64,000 bases of DNA. Origin: Brevundimonas variabilis (GTDB lineage: Bacteria; Pseudomonadota; Alphaproteobacteria; Caulobacterales; Caulobacteraceae). The stretch spans positions 496,001 through 560,000 of the forward strand of contig NZ_JACHOR010000001.1 of the NCBI RefSeq assembly GCF_014199945.1, in the 5' to 3' direction. The position numbers and the translations under genes are program-made. This document shows, in pieces, positions 7,776 to 15,928 of this stretch. The notes below the pieces were generated by a model that saw only the letters and a program-made list of their open reading frames with translations, made no database searches and had not been told where the DNA came from. Each line of letters starts with the position of its first letter. Position 1 is the first letter of the stretch.

Positions 7776-8483
7776 TCAGGTCGCCGACGGCTTGACCAGA
7801 TCGCAGAAGGTGACGCCTTCATGCTCCGCCCAGGCCGTTCGCATGAATGCGCCCTGATACCAGCCATAGGCCGAGGCGTCGTTCGACAGCGCCTGGTAGT
7901 TGCTCTCGAAATAGGCGTGCGGGTCTTCCCCGGCCGGCACGGGGCTGGGCAACTGACCGAGAAACACGTTGAAATTCGCGACGCGGTCGGCGACCGGGGC
8001 GTTCGGAACCGTGTCCTGAAGCCAGAAGGCGATGGCGATCCGGTTGGCCAGCACTTCGTTTTCCCAGCTGTCGCTGCTGGTCAGGCGTCCGTCCAGCGAG
8101 GCGACATAATGACCGAGCTCGTGCGGCACCAGCAGACTGTTGAAGATTTCGGCGAACTGCTGTTCCGGCGTCAGGCCCAGCGTCCCCGCCGCCGCCCATC
8201 CGCCCAGCATCCCCTGCATCCCTTCCGGCATTTCGGCCCACCGCGACAGGTGCACAGACCGGTCGTCCAGGTAGTAGGACACCAGGCTGGGAGCGGAATC
8301 CACAATGACGCCCGGCACATAGGGCGGGGTAACACCACAGGCCCTCAGTGCCGTGTCAAAGCGGGCAATGATTGCTTCCGCCTGCATCTTCAGCGGATCG
8401 ACGTCCTGAGCCAGACCCGGGGTCGCAAGGACACTCCCGCCGATGACGACGGCACGGATCACGGAAAGCAGTCGGTTCGACAT
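7776..8483 (-). CDS. Secreted protein with HELGH metallopeptidase-like motif, unrecognised family
   Basis: A 235-residue protein with a signal peptide (MSNRLLSVIRAVVIGGSVLA, cleavage likely after GLA). HELGH in VPHELGHYVAS is a gluzincin-type zinc motif. About 17 residues later ENEVLANRIAIAFW offers a Glu that could be the third ligand. Two Cys remain in the mature chain. ATG 8483 is preferred to the upstream GTG at 8513 because GAGGG precedes it and the signal peptide then starts correctly. I cannot name the family; a periplasmic metallopeptidase is an inference from the motif alone. Confidence 0.65.
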   Translation of the reverse strand: MSNRLLSVIRAVVIGGSVLATPGLAQDVDPLKMQAEAIIARFDTALRACGVTPPYVPGVIVDSAPSLVSYYLDDRSVHLSRWAEMPEGMQGMLGGWAAAGTLGLTPEQQFAEIFNSLLVPHELGHYVASLDGRLTSSDSWENEVLANRIAIAFWLQDTVPNAPVADRVANFNVFLGQLPSPVPAGEDPHAYFESNYQALSNDASAYGWYQGAFMRTAWAEHEGVTFCDLVKPSAT

Positions 8484-8702
8484 CACGCCCTCAAGGAGTT
8501 CAAGCCCGTTCACCTATCGTCGATTTTCCATTCCTGTCCATGGCTCCGGGTCGCCGCGATCCAAATTTCATCCCGCAGGATCGAGGCTCGCTGCGTCCTT
8601 GCCGAAAAGGGCGGCCCTGCATTAAGGCGCGGCCGTCGCCGCGGTAGGTCCACAGGTGCACGAGCTGCGGAAACCACGCGTCCCAGCCGGGGTGCGGACC
8701 CG

Positions 8703-9794
8703 TCAGTTGCGCGTCCCCTGGTCCGACCATCCCCAGACGTCGTTTCCGCCGAAGATCATGCGACGGATCGCGGGTGCGGTCAGCGCGGCGCTGAACCCGG
8801 GTGTCGGGGCGCTGGCGGCATCCAGCCGCGACATCTGGGCCCCGGTCAGTTCAAGGTCTGCCGCCGCGAGATTGCCGGCAAGCTGGGCCGTTGTGCGCAC
8901 GCCGATCAGGGTGGAGGTCACGCCGGGACGCTGCATGACCCAGCGCAGGGCAACCTGGGCCATGGGCCGATCCAGCTCTTCGGCAACGGTCTTCAGGGCC
9001 TCGAGGATCAGCCAGTTCTGATCGACGAATTTGCTCTGGCCGAACGGATTGGCCCCGCTCAGGCGCCCGGTGTTCGACAGATCCTCCCTGCGATACTTGC
9101 CTGTCAGGAAGCCGCCAGCCAGCGGGCTCCACGGCATCACGCCCATCCCGCCCTCCTTCGCGGCCGGAAAATGCTCGCCCTCTACGTCACGGGCGACCAG
9201 CGAATACTCGACCTGGATCGCGACCGGGCCTGGCACGTGGCGTTCGGCGGCGAGGGTGGCGGCCTTCATCGCCAGCCAGGCGGGCATGTCGGAGAAGGCA
9301 TAGTAACGGATCTTGCCGGCCCGGACGAGATCGCCGAGCGTCTGCACGATTTCCTCGCCTGGCGTGACGCCGTCCCAGACATGCATCCAGTACAGGTCGA
9401 CGTAATCGGTACCGAGGCGGACAAGCGACGCATCGAGGGCCCGGTGGATGTTCTTGGCCCCGGCCCCACCGGCATGGGGATTGCCACGGCCTGAAGCGTC
9501 GGTCGTGAGGGGGCTGGCGGAACCGTTGAACCCGAATTTGGTCGCCAGCACGATCTCGTCCCGTGAGCCGGTTTCCTTGATGAACTGGCCCACCAGCCGC
9601 TCGCTCTCGCCGCCGGAATAGATGTCGGCCGTATCCACGAAATTGCCGCCCGCCTCGCGATAGGCCTGAAAGATGGATCTAGAAGCGGGTTCATCCGCAC
9701 CCCATGCTCCAGGTCCGAAGGTCATGGTTCCGAGGGCCAGGGGACTGACGACGAGCCCGGAGCGGCCGAGCGTGCGGTAGGCGGTAAGCGACAT
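8703..9794 (-). CDS. Aldo/keto reductase
   Basis: A 363-residue NADPH-dependent oxidoreductase with the AKR barrel. The catalytic tetrad is visible as Asp and Tyr in DTADIYSGGESE, Lys in LATKFG and His in YWMHVWD. The cofactor part near the C-terminus reads STLIGVRTTAQL. Start MSLTAYRTLG at 9794 is the family's usual start; an upstream in-frame ATG at 9854 would run through the operators. It is divergent from the adjacent TetR gene with 80 bases between starts, and an operator lies 12 bases before its start, so repression by that TetR protein is likely. The natural substrate is unknown. Confidence 0.92.
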   Translation of the reverse strand: MSLTAYRTLGRSGLVVSPLALGTMTFGPGAWGADEPASRSIFQAYREAGGNFVDTADIYSGGESERLVGQFIKETGSRDEIVLATKFGFNGSASPLTTDASGRGNPHAGGAGAKNIHRALDASLVRLGTDYVDLYWMHVWDGVTPGEEIVQTLGDLVRAGKIRYYAFSDMPAWLAMKAATLAAERHVPGPVAIQVEYSLVARDVEGEHFPAAKEGGMGVMPWSPLAGGFLTGKYRREDLSNTGRLSGANPFGQSKFVDQNWLILEALKTVAEELDRPMAQVALRWVMQRPGVTSTLIGVRTTAQLAGNLAAADLELTGAQMSRLDAASAPTPGFSAALTAPAIRRMIFGGNDVWGWSDQGTRN

Positions 9795-9806
9795 GGAAAA
9801 GACTTT

Positions 9807-9822
9807 CGTAGCGGTTGCTATG
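9807..9822. promoter_or_regulatory. TetR operator candidate 1, CGTAGCGGTTGCTATG
   Basis: A palindromic 16-mer with a TAGC-GGTT-GCTA core. It differs from operator 2 at 3 of 16 positions. It lies 12 bases upstream of the aldo/keto reductase start, on that gene's promoter side. Confidence 0.7.
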
Positions 9823-9861
9823 AAATCCATGGCCCTCTTGCCGATGGGGGTCAAGGTATTT

Positions 9862-9877
9862 CATAGTGGTCGCTATG
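9862..9877. promoter_or_regulatory. TetR operator candidate 2, CATAGTGGTCGCTATG, over the tetR start codon
   Basis: A palindromic 16-mer (CATAG...CTATG) matching operator 1, 55 bases away centre to centre. The ATG of the TetR gene (9875-9877) is its last three bases, so the repressor would block its own initiation region. The gene's transcript may be leaderless or have a very short leader. Confidence 0.7.
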
Positions 9878-10543
9878 GAACAAACCGATCCATCACGCCG
9901 ACCGGGCCGACCGCTTTCCTTCGATCGCGACGCAGCGCTGCGCCAGGCGATGCTGACCTTCTGGCAGCATGGCTACGAGACCAGTTCGGTCACCGATCTG
10001 ACGACGGCGATGGGGATCTCGACGCCCAGCCTCTACACGGCGTTCGGCGACAAGAAGCAGTTGTTCCTGGAAACGGTCCGGCTCTATGCGGGCGATCCGG
10101 AGGCCACGCAGGCCGCTGTCGCTGCGGCGCCCAGCGCCCTTGAGGCCGCCCGTGACCTCCTGCAGGGCGCGGCCCTTGCCTACACCGGCGAGGACACGCC
10201 GAAGGGCTGTCTGCTGGCCAGTGCAACGGCCAGCGGCTCTGTCGCATCGTCGGAGGTCCAGCATGCCGTTGCGGATATCCGCCGCTCGGTGCAGGGGGCC
10301 CTGCGCGCGCGGATCGAGCGGGACAAGTCGGACAAGGTGCTGCCGCCGGACGCGGATGCTGCGGCACTGTCAGGAATGGTCATGGCCGTCATGCAGGGCC
10401 TGTCTGTGCTTGCGCGGGACGGTGGCGACAGGGCCTCCCTTCTGGCCATAGTGAGCCTTGCCTTGCAAGCATGGCCGCGGCAGCCGGGACACCCGGTACC
10501 GGGTCCGGCAAGCCCCTCGTCATCATTTGGGATGTCCGCCTGA
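9875..10543 (+). CDS. TetR/AcrR-family transcriptional regulator
   Basis: A 222-residue repressor. Residues 5-55 hold a basic arm (RRPGRPLSF) and the TetR helix-turn-helix (LTFWQHGYETSSVTDLTTAMG, then STPSLYTAFGDKKQLF). The rest is the ligand-binding and dimer domain with no recognisable ligand signature. The TPSLYTAFGDK form is common in regulators beside SDR or AKR oxidoreductases. It is divergent from the aldo/keto reductase and flanked by two near-identical palindromes. An in-frame GTG at 9866 lies inside operator 2, so ATG 9875 is chosen. Confidence 0.9.
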   Translation: MEQTDPSRRPGRPLSFDRDAALRQAMLTFWQHGYETSSVTDLTTAMGISTPSLYTAFGDKKQLFLETVRLYAGDPEATQAAVAAAPSALEAARDLLQGAALAYTGEDTPKGCLLASATASGSVASSEVQHAVADIRRSVQGALRARIERDKSDKVLPPDADAAALSGMVMAVMQGLSVLARDGGDRASLLAIVSLALQAWPRQPGHPVPGPASPSSSFGMSA

Positions 10544-10596
10544 AAACGACCCCGCAACGTGCGCTTTCGGCTCGAATTCGACGATCGGCACTCGAC

Positions 10597-10618
10597 CGTT
10601 CCCGCCCAGCAGGGAACG
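10597..10618. promoter_or_regulatory. Inverted repeat CGTTCCC-N8-GGGAACG upstream of the SDR gene
   Basis: Perfect 7-base arms at 10597-10603 and 10612-10618, followed by a related half site, GTTTCCCGAACG, near 10627-10638. It lies 55 bases upstream of the SDR start codon. It may be an operator; no regulator is identified. Confidence 0.4.
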
Positions 10619-10672
10619 TTGCAGTTTGTTTCCCGAACGACCTATGGATCCCATGGAACGGGAGAAAAACGA

Positions 10673-11476
10673 GTGACAAGGCTCAAGGACAAGATTGCTC
10701 TGGTGACGGGTGCAGCGCAGGGAATCGGTGCGTCTGTTGCCCGCGCCTTCGTCGCCGAAGGGGCCATGGTTTATCTGACCGATATCAACGACGACGCAGG
10801 CCGAGCGCTGGCCGAAACGCTCGGCGTATATGCCGGATATCGCCATCTGGATGTGCGTGTGGAAAGCGACTGGGAAGCGGTGATTGATGATGTCCTGGCT
10901 GCCCACAAGCGGATCGACGTGATCGTCAACAACGCGGGCATCACGGGGTTCGAGGGAGGGCCCGTCGCCCATGACCCGGAACATGCCAGCCTCGCCGACT
11001 GGCGCAGTGTCCATGAGACCAACCTCGATGGGGTCTTCCTGGGCTGCAAGCACGGCATCCGGGCCATGCGAACAACAGGCGCAGGATCCATCATCAATCT
11101 TTCATCCCGGTCGGGTCTCGTCGGCATCCCGGGCGCGGCGGCCTATGCGTCGTCGAAGGCGGCGATCCGGAATCACACGAAGACGGTTGCGCTCTATTGT
11201 GCCGGTCAGGGCCTTGCGATCCGCTGCAACTCCATCCACCCGGCAGCCATCCTGACCCCCATGTGGGAGCCCATGCTCGGTGTTGGCCCGGAACGGGAAA
11301 AGCGCATGGCCGATCTTGTAAGCGATACACCGATGCGCCGCTTCGGTCGGCCCGAAGAAGTCGCGGCCCTGGCGGTGTTGCTGGCCTCCGACGAGGCCAC
11401 TTACATGACAGGATCGGAGCTGAACCTCGACGGGGGACTGCTTGCCGGTACAGCGTTGGCGCCTGAACGGACATGA
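10673..11476 (+). CDS. SDR-family NAD(P)-dependent oxidoreductase
   Basis: A 267-residue classical short-chain dehydrogenase. The cofactor loop is [11 protein letters not shown] at about residue 13, with NNAG in the middle and the catalytic Ser-Tyr-Lys in LSSRSG and AYASSKAAI. The C-terminal [11 protein letters not shown] is typical. The GTG start at 10673 is preceded by GGGAGA at a suitable distance; longer in-frame starts would translate the inverted repeat. It is followed after 13 bases by a DUF72 gene, so the two are probably one operon. The substrate is unknown. Confidence 0.9.
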   Translation: MTRLKDKIALVTGAAQGIGASVARAFVAEGAMVYLTDINDDAGRALAETLGVYAGYRHLDVRVESDWEAVIDDVLAAHKRIDVIVNNAGITGFEGGPVAHDPEHASLADWRSVHETNLDGVFLGCKHGIRAMRTTGAGSIINLSSRSGLVGIPGAAAYASSKAAIRNHTKTVALYCAGQGLAIRCNSIHPAAILTPMWEPMLGVGPEREKRMADLVSDTPMRRFGRPEEVAALAVLLASDEATYMTGSELNLDGGLLAGTALAPERT

Positions 11477-11489
11477 TGAGGGATTTGAT

Positions 11490-12239
11490 ATGAGCAGGGC
11501 CATCAGGGTCGGTGTGGGCGGATGGACCTTCGAGCCCTGGCGCGGCGTATTCTATCCCGAAAAGCTTGTTCAAAAACAGGAACTTGCTTTCTTGTCAGCC
11601 CGAGTTTCCTCGATCGAGATCAACGGCACCTACTATTCGACCTTCAAGCCCGACAGCTGGCTGAAGTGGCACGACGAGACGCCGGACGGGTTCGTGTTTT
11701 CGGTCAAGGCCAGCCGCTACTGCACCAATCGCAAGGTGCTGTCCGAAGGCAAGGAGAGCTTCGACCGGTTTCTGGATCAGGGGCTGACGCGGCTCGGCCC
11801 CAAGCTGGGCCCCATCAACTGGCAGTTCATGGCCACCAAGAAATTCGACCCCGAGGATTTCGAGGGCTTTCTGAAACTGTTGCCCCAGGAGAAGGACGGT
11901 CTGCCGCTACGCCACGCGCTGGAGGTCCGGCACGGCAGTTTCGATGTGCCGCAGTTTTATGATCTGGCCGCGAAATACGGCATGGCCATCGTCTATGCCG
12001 AGGACGACGAGGCTCCCGAATGGCCGCGGATCGACCAGCCGACGGCGGACTTTACCTATGCGCGGCTGATGTCGAGCCGTGAGACCGAGCCGACCGGCAT
12101 GACGTCGCAAGAGCTCGACGTGATTGCGGATCGTACCCGTGCATGGGCGAGGCGCGGTGACGTCTTCGCCTACTTCATCTCGGGGGCAAAGATCCGCAAT
12201 CCGGCGGCAGCCCAGGCGCTGATCGCGAAACTCGGCTAG
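11490..12239 (+). CDS. DUF72 (YecE-like) protein
   Basis: A 249-residue protein of the DUF72 TIM-barrel family, whose biochemical role is not established. Seen are the family's opening VGVGGWTFEPWRGVFYP, SSIEINGTYYS, FSVKASRY and LEVRHGSF, and AYFISGAKIRNP near the end. ATG 11490 follows GATGAGGGA. The SDR gene ends 13 bases upstream. The family call is firm; no function is proposed. Confidence 0.9.
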   Translation: MSRAIRVGVGGWTFEPWRGVFYPEKLVQKQELAFLSARVSSIEINGTYYSTFKPDSWLKWHDETPDGFVFSVKASRYCTNRKVLSEGKESFDRFLDQGLTRLGPKLGPINWQFMATKKFDPEDFEGFLKLLPQEKDGLPLRHALEVRHGSFDVPQFYDLAAKYGMAIVYAEDDEAPEWPRIDQPTADFTYARLMSSRETEPTGMTSQELDVIADRTRAWARRGDVFAYFISGAKIRNPAAAQALIAKLG

Positions 12240-12336
12240 GCGGCAACCGACCCGATCCGCACGGCGTTCCCTTGCGGATCGTCATCGGCAGCCACACTTT
12301 CCGGCAGCCGCCCTGCAAAGCTTCAAGGACATCGTC

Positions 12337-13407
12337 ATGCCCATCGCCACCCGCGCCTTCGCCGCGACCGCTTCCGATCAGCCGCTCGCCCCCTACAGCT
12401 TCGACCGTCGCGATCCGGGCGCAGACGATGTGGCCATCGACATCAAATTCGCTGGCGTCTGTCACTCCGACCTTCACATCGTGAAGAACGACTTGGGCAA
12501 TACCCGTTATCCCATCGTGCCCGGCCACGAGATCGCAGGGATCGTCTCGGCGGTCGGGGCCAATGTGACCCGCTTCAAGGTCGGTGACCGGGTCGGGGTC
12601 GGCTGCATGGTCGACAGCTGCCGCCAGTGTCAGCCGTGCCAAGACGGTGAGGAACAGTACTGCGTCCCGGGCATGACCCAGACCTATGGATCGCCCGATC
12701 CCAAGGGTGCCGAAGTGGGTCAGGCCATCACCCAGGGCGGTTATTCGACCGCCATCGTGGTCGATCAGAACTATGTCGTGACCATCCCCGACAGCCTGCC
12801 GCTGGATGCAGCAGCGCCCCTGCTTTGCGCCGGGATCACCACGTATTCACCGCTGAAGCACTGGAACATCGGACCAGGATCGCGGGTCGCCGTGATCGGA
12901 CTTGGCGGCCTGGGACATATGGCCGTCAAACAGGCTGCGGCCATGGGAGCCGAGGTCACGGTGCTGTCGACGTCGGACCGCAAGAGGGCCGACGCCGAGC
13001 GCATGGGCGCAAAACACTTCCTGATCAACACCGACAAGGCCGCGATGAAGGCGGCGGGCGAGAGCTTCGATCTGATCATCAACACCGTGTCCGCCACCCA
13101 CGAGATCTCGAACCACGTGGGGCTGCTGGCCAAGGACGGGACCATGGTCATGCTGGGCCTCACCACCGAGGGCCTGCCGGTCTTCGCCATGGGGCTGCTG
13201 TGGCGTCGCCGTTCGATCGCGGGTTCGCTGATCGGCGGAATCCGCGAAACCCAGGAGATGCTGGACTTCTGCGCCGCCCACGACATCGCCTGCGATATCG
13301 AGACGATCGCACCGGAGCAGATCAACGAGGCCTATGAGCGGATGGAGAAGTCCGACGTCCGCTACCGCTTTGTCATCGACGTCTCCAAGATGGCCGAAGC
13401 AGCCTGA
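12337..13407 (+). CDS. Zinc-dependent NAD(P) alcohol dehydrogenase, YahK/cinnamyl-alcohol type
   Basis: A 356-residue medium-chain dehydrogenase reducing aldehydes or oxidising primary alcohols. The catalytic zinc ligands are in GVCHSDLH and PGHEIAG. The structural zinc cysteines are in the cluster CMVDSCRQCQPCQDGEEQYC. The Rossmann motif GLGGLGHMAVKQAAAMG lies near residue 190. The sequence fits the YahK/AdhC subgroup, usually NADPH-dependent with broad aldehyde specificity. It is monocistronic: 97 bases separate it from the DUF72 gene and a strong hairpin follows. Confidence 0.93.
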   Translation: MPIATRAFAATASDQPLAPYSFDRRDPGADDVAIDIKFAGVCHSDLHIVKNDLGNTRYPIVPGHEIAGIVSAVGANVTRFKVGDRVGVGCMVDSCRQCQPCQDGEEQYCVPGMTQTYGSPDPKGAEVGQAITQGGYSTAIVVDQNYVVTIPDSLPLDAAAPLLCAGITTYSPLKHWNIGPGSRVAVIGLGGLGHMAVKQAAAMGAEVTVLSTSDRKRADAERMGAKHFLINTDKAAMKAAGESFDLIINTVSATHEISNHVGLLAKDGTMVMLGLTTEGLPVFAMGLLWRRRSIAGSLIGGIRETQEMLDFCAAHDIACDIETIAPEQINEAYERMEKSDVRYRFVIDVSKMAEAA

Positions 13408-13416
13408 TAAATCGAA

Positions 13417-13449
13417 GAAGCCATCACGGGGATTACCCGTGATGGCTTC
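13417..13449 (+). terminator. Perfect 14-base hairpin after the alcohol dehydrogenase
   Basis: GAAGCCATCACGGG (13417-13430) and its exact complement (13436-13449) enclose the loop GATTA. Only TCTC follows instead of a T-run. The perfect stem 9 bases after the stop codon argues for a terminator or mRNA 3' stabiliser. Confidence 0.75.
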
Positions 13450-13543
13450 TCGCGCGTTGGCTTCCCGGCTAAGGCCTATCTGGACCGCAGGATCTTCCGC
13501 CTCAAGGAGGACCGCATCCGGAAACACACAGAGGGAAATGCAC

Positions 13544-14269
13544 ATGGCACGAGTGGCTTTTGTAACCGGCGGCACGCGCGGCATCGGCAAGGCGATCGTG
13601 CAGAGGCTCAAGGAAGACGGGATGGCCGTGGCTGCGGGCTATTCCGGCAACAGCGACGCCGCAGAGGCCACGGCCCGCGAACTCGGCGTGATGGTCGTCA
13701 AGGGGAATGTCGGCTCGTTCGACGACTGTGCCCGCGCCGTCGCCGACGTGGAGGCCGAGCTCGGGCCCATCGACGTGCTGGTGAACAATGCCGGCATCAC
13801 CCGCGACGGCTTCTTCCACAAGATGAGCTCGGACCAGTGGTCGGACGTGATCCGGGTCAACATGGACAGCGTGTTCAACATGACACGCCAGGTCATCAAC
13901 GGCATGCGCGACCGGGGCTACGGGCGCATCGTGAACATCTCGTCGATCAACGGCCAGAAGGGGCAGGTCGGCCAGACGAACTATTCGGCAGCCAAGGCCG
14001 GCATGATCGGCTTTACCAAGGCCCTGGCGCTCGAGAATGCCCGCAAGGGCGTCACCGTGAACTGTATCGCGCCCGGCTACATCGACACCGAAATGGTGGG
14101 GGCCATGGACGAGAAGGTCCTGGCCAGCATCATTGCCCAGATCCCCGTCGGGCGACTGGGCAAGGGCGAGGAGATCGCCGACATGGTGTCCTGGCTGTCC
14201 GGCGAGCGTGCTGGATATGTCACAGGATGCACCCTGTCGCTGAACGGCGGTCAGTATCTGGTCGGCTGA
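13544..14269 (+). CDS. phaB: Acetoacetyl-CoA reductase (PhaB-like)
   Basis: A 241-residue SDR enzyme reducing acetoacetyl-CoA to (R)-3-hydroxybutyryl-CoA with NADPH, the second step of polyhydroxybutyrate synthesis. TGGTRGIGKAIV is the cofactor loop. NNAGITRDGFFHKM, NISSINGQKGQVGQ and NYSAAKAGMIGF match PhaB closely, and the Ser-Tyr-Lys triad is present. ATG 13544 follows GAGGGA. No phaA or phaC lies nearby, so the pathway partners must be elsewhere. FabG is the main alternative; the QKGQVGQTNYSAAKAG signature favours PhaB. Confidence 0.88.
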   Translation: MARVAFVTGGTRGIGKAIVQRLKEDGMAVAAGYSGNSDAAEATARELGVMVVKGNVGSFDDCARAVADVEAELGPIDVLVNNAGITRDGFFHKMSSDQWSDVIRVNMDSVFNMTRQVINGMRDRGYGRIVNISSINGQKGQVGQTNYSAAKAGMIGFTKALALENARKGVTVNCIAPGYIDTEMVGAMDEKVLASIIAQIPVGRLGKGEEIADMVSWLSGERAGYVTGCTLSLNGGQYLVG

Positions 14270-14317
14270 ACCGGGTCTGCCCAAAATCCGCCGATGTGCG
14301 GTTGCACCGCTGTTGTC

Positions 14318-15106
14318 ATGAGTTCCAGGGTGAGGGTCAGATCGGCGTCCGCGCCGACCAGAATGGCAATGGCATGTCTCGCCGTCGCCATCTCACCGGC
14401 ATTCGTGGCGACGCCCTCGTTGGCCCAGGTCCGGAGCAACGCCCAGGCCGAACAGAGCCGGGCGCTCGCCGGATCAGGCGCGACCCGCACGCTCCCGCCG
14501 ACCGGTCGATATGCATCCGAGACCGGCGAGAATTTCATCTTTGACCGGTCCGGTTCCCGGCCGCTGTTCCGTTTCGAGCGCCGGGAAGAAACCTGGGTGC
14601 TGCGACCCACGCCCGCGCCGCGTGGCGACATCATCTACCGCAACGATGAGGGTGCCCGGGTCCTGAGGGTCTCGCCCGAGGGCGGAATGACGCTCTACAC
14701 CGTGCGCGCGCCCAATGGCACGCCGGCCTCGATGGTGGGTCCGGCCACGTCCCTGGCCCTGCCGGTACTGGGGCCGGAGAAGCTGTTCCAGCTGATGGCC
14801 ATTCGCAGTGGCCTGATCACCACCGCCCTGGGTCGCACCGTCAGGATCAACCTGTTCGGTGACCAGTCGGAAGCCCTTTGTGTCGAGGCCCTGATCATAT
14901 CGACCGATGCGGTTCTTCGAATGGCACGGTCTGCGACGATGCGCGATCGCCTGACCAATCTTCGCAGCATCACCATCGTCGAAGGCGGGCGAATGTCGGC
15001 TACGTTCAATCGCGGGGAACTACGGGTCGTCGTCAATCCGGCCCAGGGCATCAGCGGTCGACCTTCGTCGAGCCGCATCATCCGGGCCTTCGAGCCCACC
15101 CAGTAG
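14318..15106 (+). CDS. Secreted protein, probably DUF4908 family
   Basis: A protein of about 262 residues with an N-terminal signal peptide (hydrophobic stretch MAMACLAVAISPAFVA, then ATPSLAQ). The body carries FRFERREETWVLRPTPAPRGDI, recalled from the Caulobacterales family DUF4908, whose function is unknown; the family name is from memory. Start choice is uncertain: ATGs at 14294, 14318 and 14363 all fit and none has a clear ribosome binding site. 14318 gives a basic n-region before the hydrophobic core. It abuts gloB tail to tail with 2 bases between. Confidence 0.7.
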   Translation: MSSRVRVRSASAPTRMAMACLAVAISPAFVATPSLAQVRSNAQAEQSRALAGSGATRTLPPTGRYASETGENFIFDRSGSRPLFRFERREETWVLRPTPAPRGDIIYRNDEGARVLRVSPEGGMTLYTVRAPNGTPASMVGPATSLALPVLGPEKLFQLMAIRSGLITTALGRTVRINLFGDQSEALCVEALIISTDAVLRMARSATMRDRLTNLRSITIVEGGRMSATFNRGELRVVVNPAQGISGRPSSSRIIRAFEPTQ

Positions 15107-15108
15107 GA

Positions 15109-15837
15109 TCAGCCGGAAAAGCTGTCCTTGGCCGCTCGCCGTCGGGCAAAATCCTCCGCATCGCCTGACCGCAGGAACGGATTGAACGCCTTCTCGACCG
15201 CCAGGGTCGTCGGTATGGTTGGTTCGCCATGCGACCGGGCCAGAAAGATCGCCTCCGCGTGCGCCGCCATTTCAGGCCGGGCGTCCAGGCTGAGGGCAAA
15301 CCGGGCATTGGCAGCGGTATACTCATGAGCCCCGTACAGAACCGTGGCGTCAGGCCAGGCGGACAGGGTCTTCAGGCTATCCCACATCTGATCGGGCGTG
15401 CCTTCGAACAGCCGGCCGCAACCGAGCGGAAACAGGGTGTCGCCCACGAAAGCGATGGCGTCAGCGGCGCTGCGGAACACGACATGGCCCAGGGTGTGGC
15501 CCGGCGTGGCCGTCACCTCGAATACCGTCTCGCCGAGCGTCACCCGATCACCGCCATCGATCACCCGGTCCAGCGGAGCGGCGCGGCGCACCTCTTCTGG
15601 CCCGACGATTTCTGCACCGGTCGCAGCCTTGACCGCCGCATTGCCCTGGGTGTGATCCGGATGCCAGTGGGTGTTCAGGATCAGGTCAAGACGACCCCAG
15701 CCCAGCCGCTCCAGTTCCTCCAGCACCCGCGCGCCGTCCGGCGTGTCGACACACCCGACGGTTCCGGTGGCCGCATCACGGACCAGAAAGCCGTAGTTGT
15801 CGCTCAGGCAGGGGAACAGATGAACGTCCAGGGGCAT
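15109..15837 (-). CDS. gloB: Hydroxyacylglutathione hydrolase (glyoxalase II)
   Basis: A 242-residue metallo-beta-lactamase-fold enzyme hydrolysing S-lactoylglutathione to lactate and glutathione, the second step of methylglyoxal detoxification. The dinuclear metal motif is THWHPDHTQG. Further ligands are in TPGHTLGH, FVGDTLF and YGAHEYT, and the C-terminal glyoxalase II helix contains NPFLR. ATG 15837 is preceded by AAGAGAG; a TTG at 15843 is less likely. It is divergent from a methyltransferase gene, an arrangement common in alphaproteobacteria. Confidence 0.95.
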   Translation of the reverse strand: MPLDVHLFPCLSDNYGFLVRDAATGTVGCVDTPDGARVLEELERLGWGRLDLILNTHWHPDHTQGNAAVKAATGAEIVGPEEVRRAAPLDRVIDGGDRVTLGETVFEVTATPGHTLGHVVFRSAADAIAFVGDTLFPLGCGRLFEGTPDQMWDSLKTLSAWPDATVLYGAHEYTAANARFALSLDARPEMAAHAEAIFLARSHGEPTIPTTLAVEKAFNPFLRSGDAEDFARRRAAKDSFSG

Positions 15838-15928
15838 CGGCAAGCTCTCTTCACGAGAAAAACGGATAGCAGATGGGGGCCCGGATTGCTTCAGCGACGA
15901 ACGGCCGCGAACAGCCTATAGTCCCTTC

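Noticed and set aside
8500..8730. Minus-strand frame of 76 codons between the AKR and HELGH genes, with a PGWDAWFPQLVHLW stretch faintly like a NIPSNAP protein
   Set aside because: It overlaps the AKR 3' end, has an Arg/Gly-rich tail typical of non-coding GC-rich frames, and no complete domain; at most a gene remnant, which I cannot support.
10612..10640. EcfG-type promoter (GGAAC) upstream of the SDR gene
   Set aside because: After a 16-base spacer the sequence is CGAA, not CGTT, so the -10 element is missing.
14294..14317. Start of the secreted DUF4908-like protein at ATG 14294
   Set aside because: It adds MCGCTAVV before a normal signal peptide n-region; ATG 14318 gives a better signal peptide, although the choice stays open.
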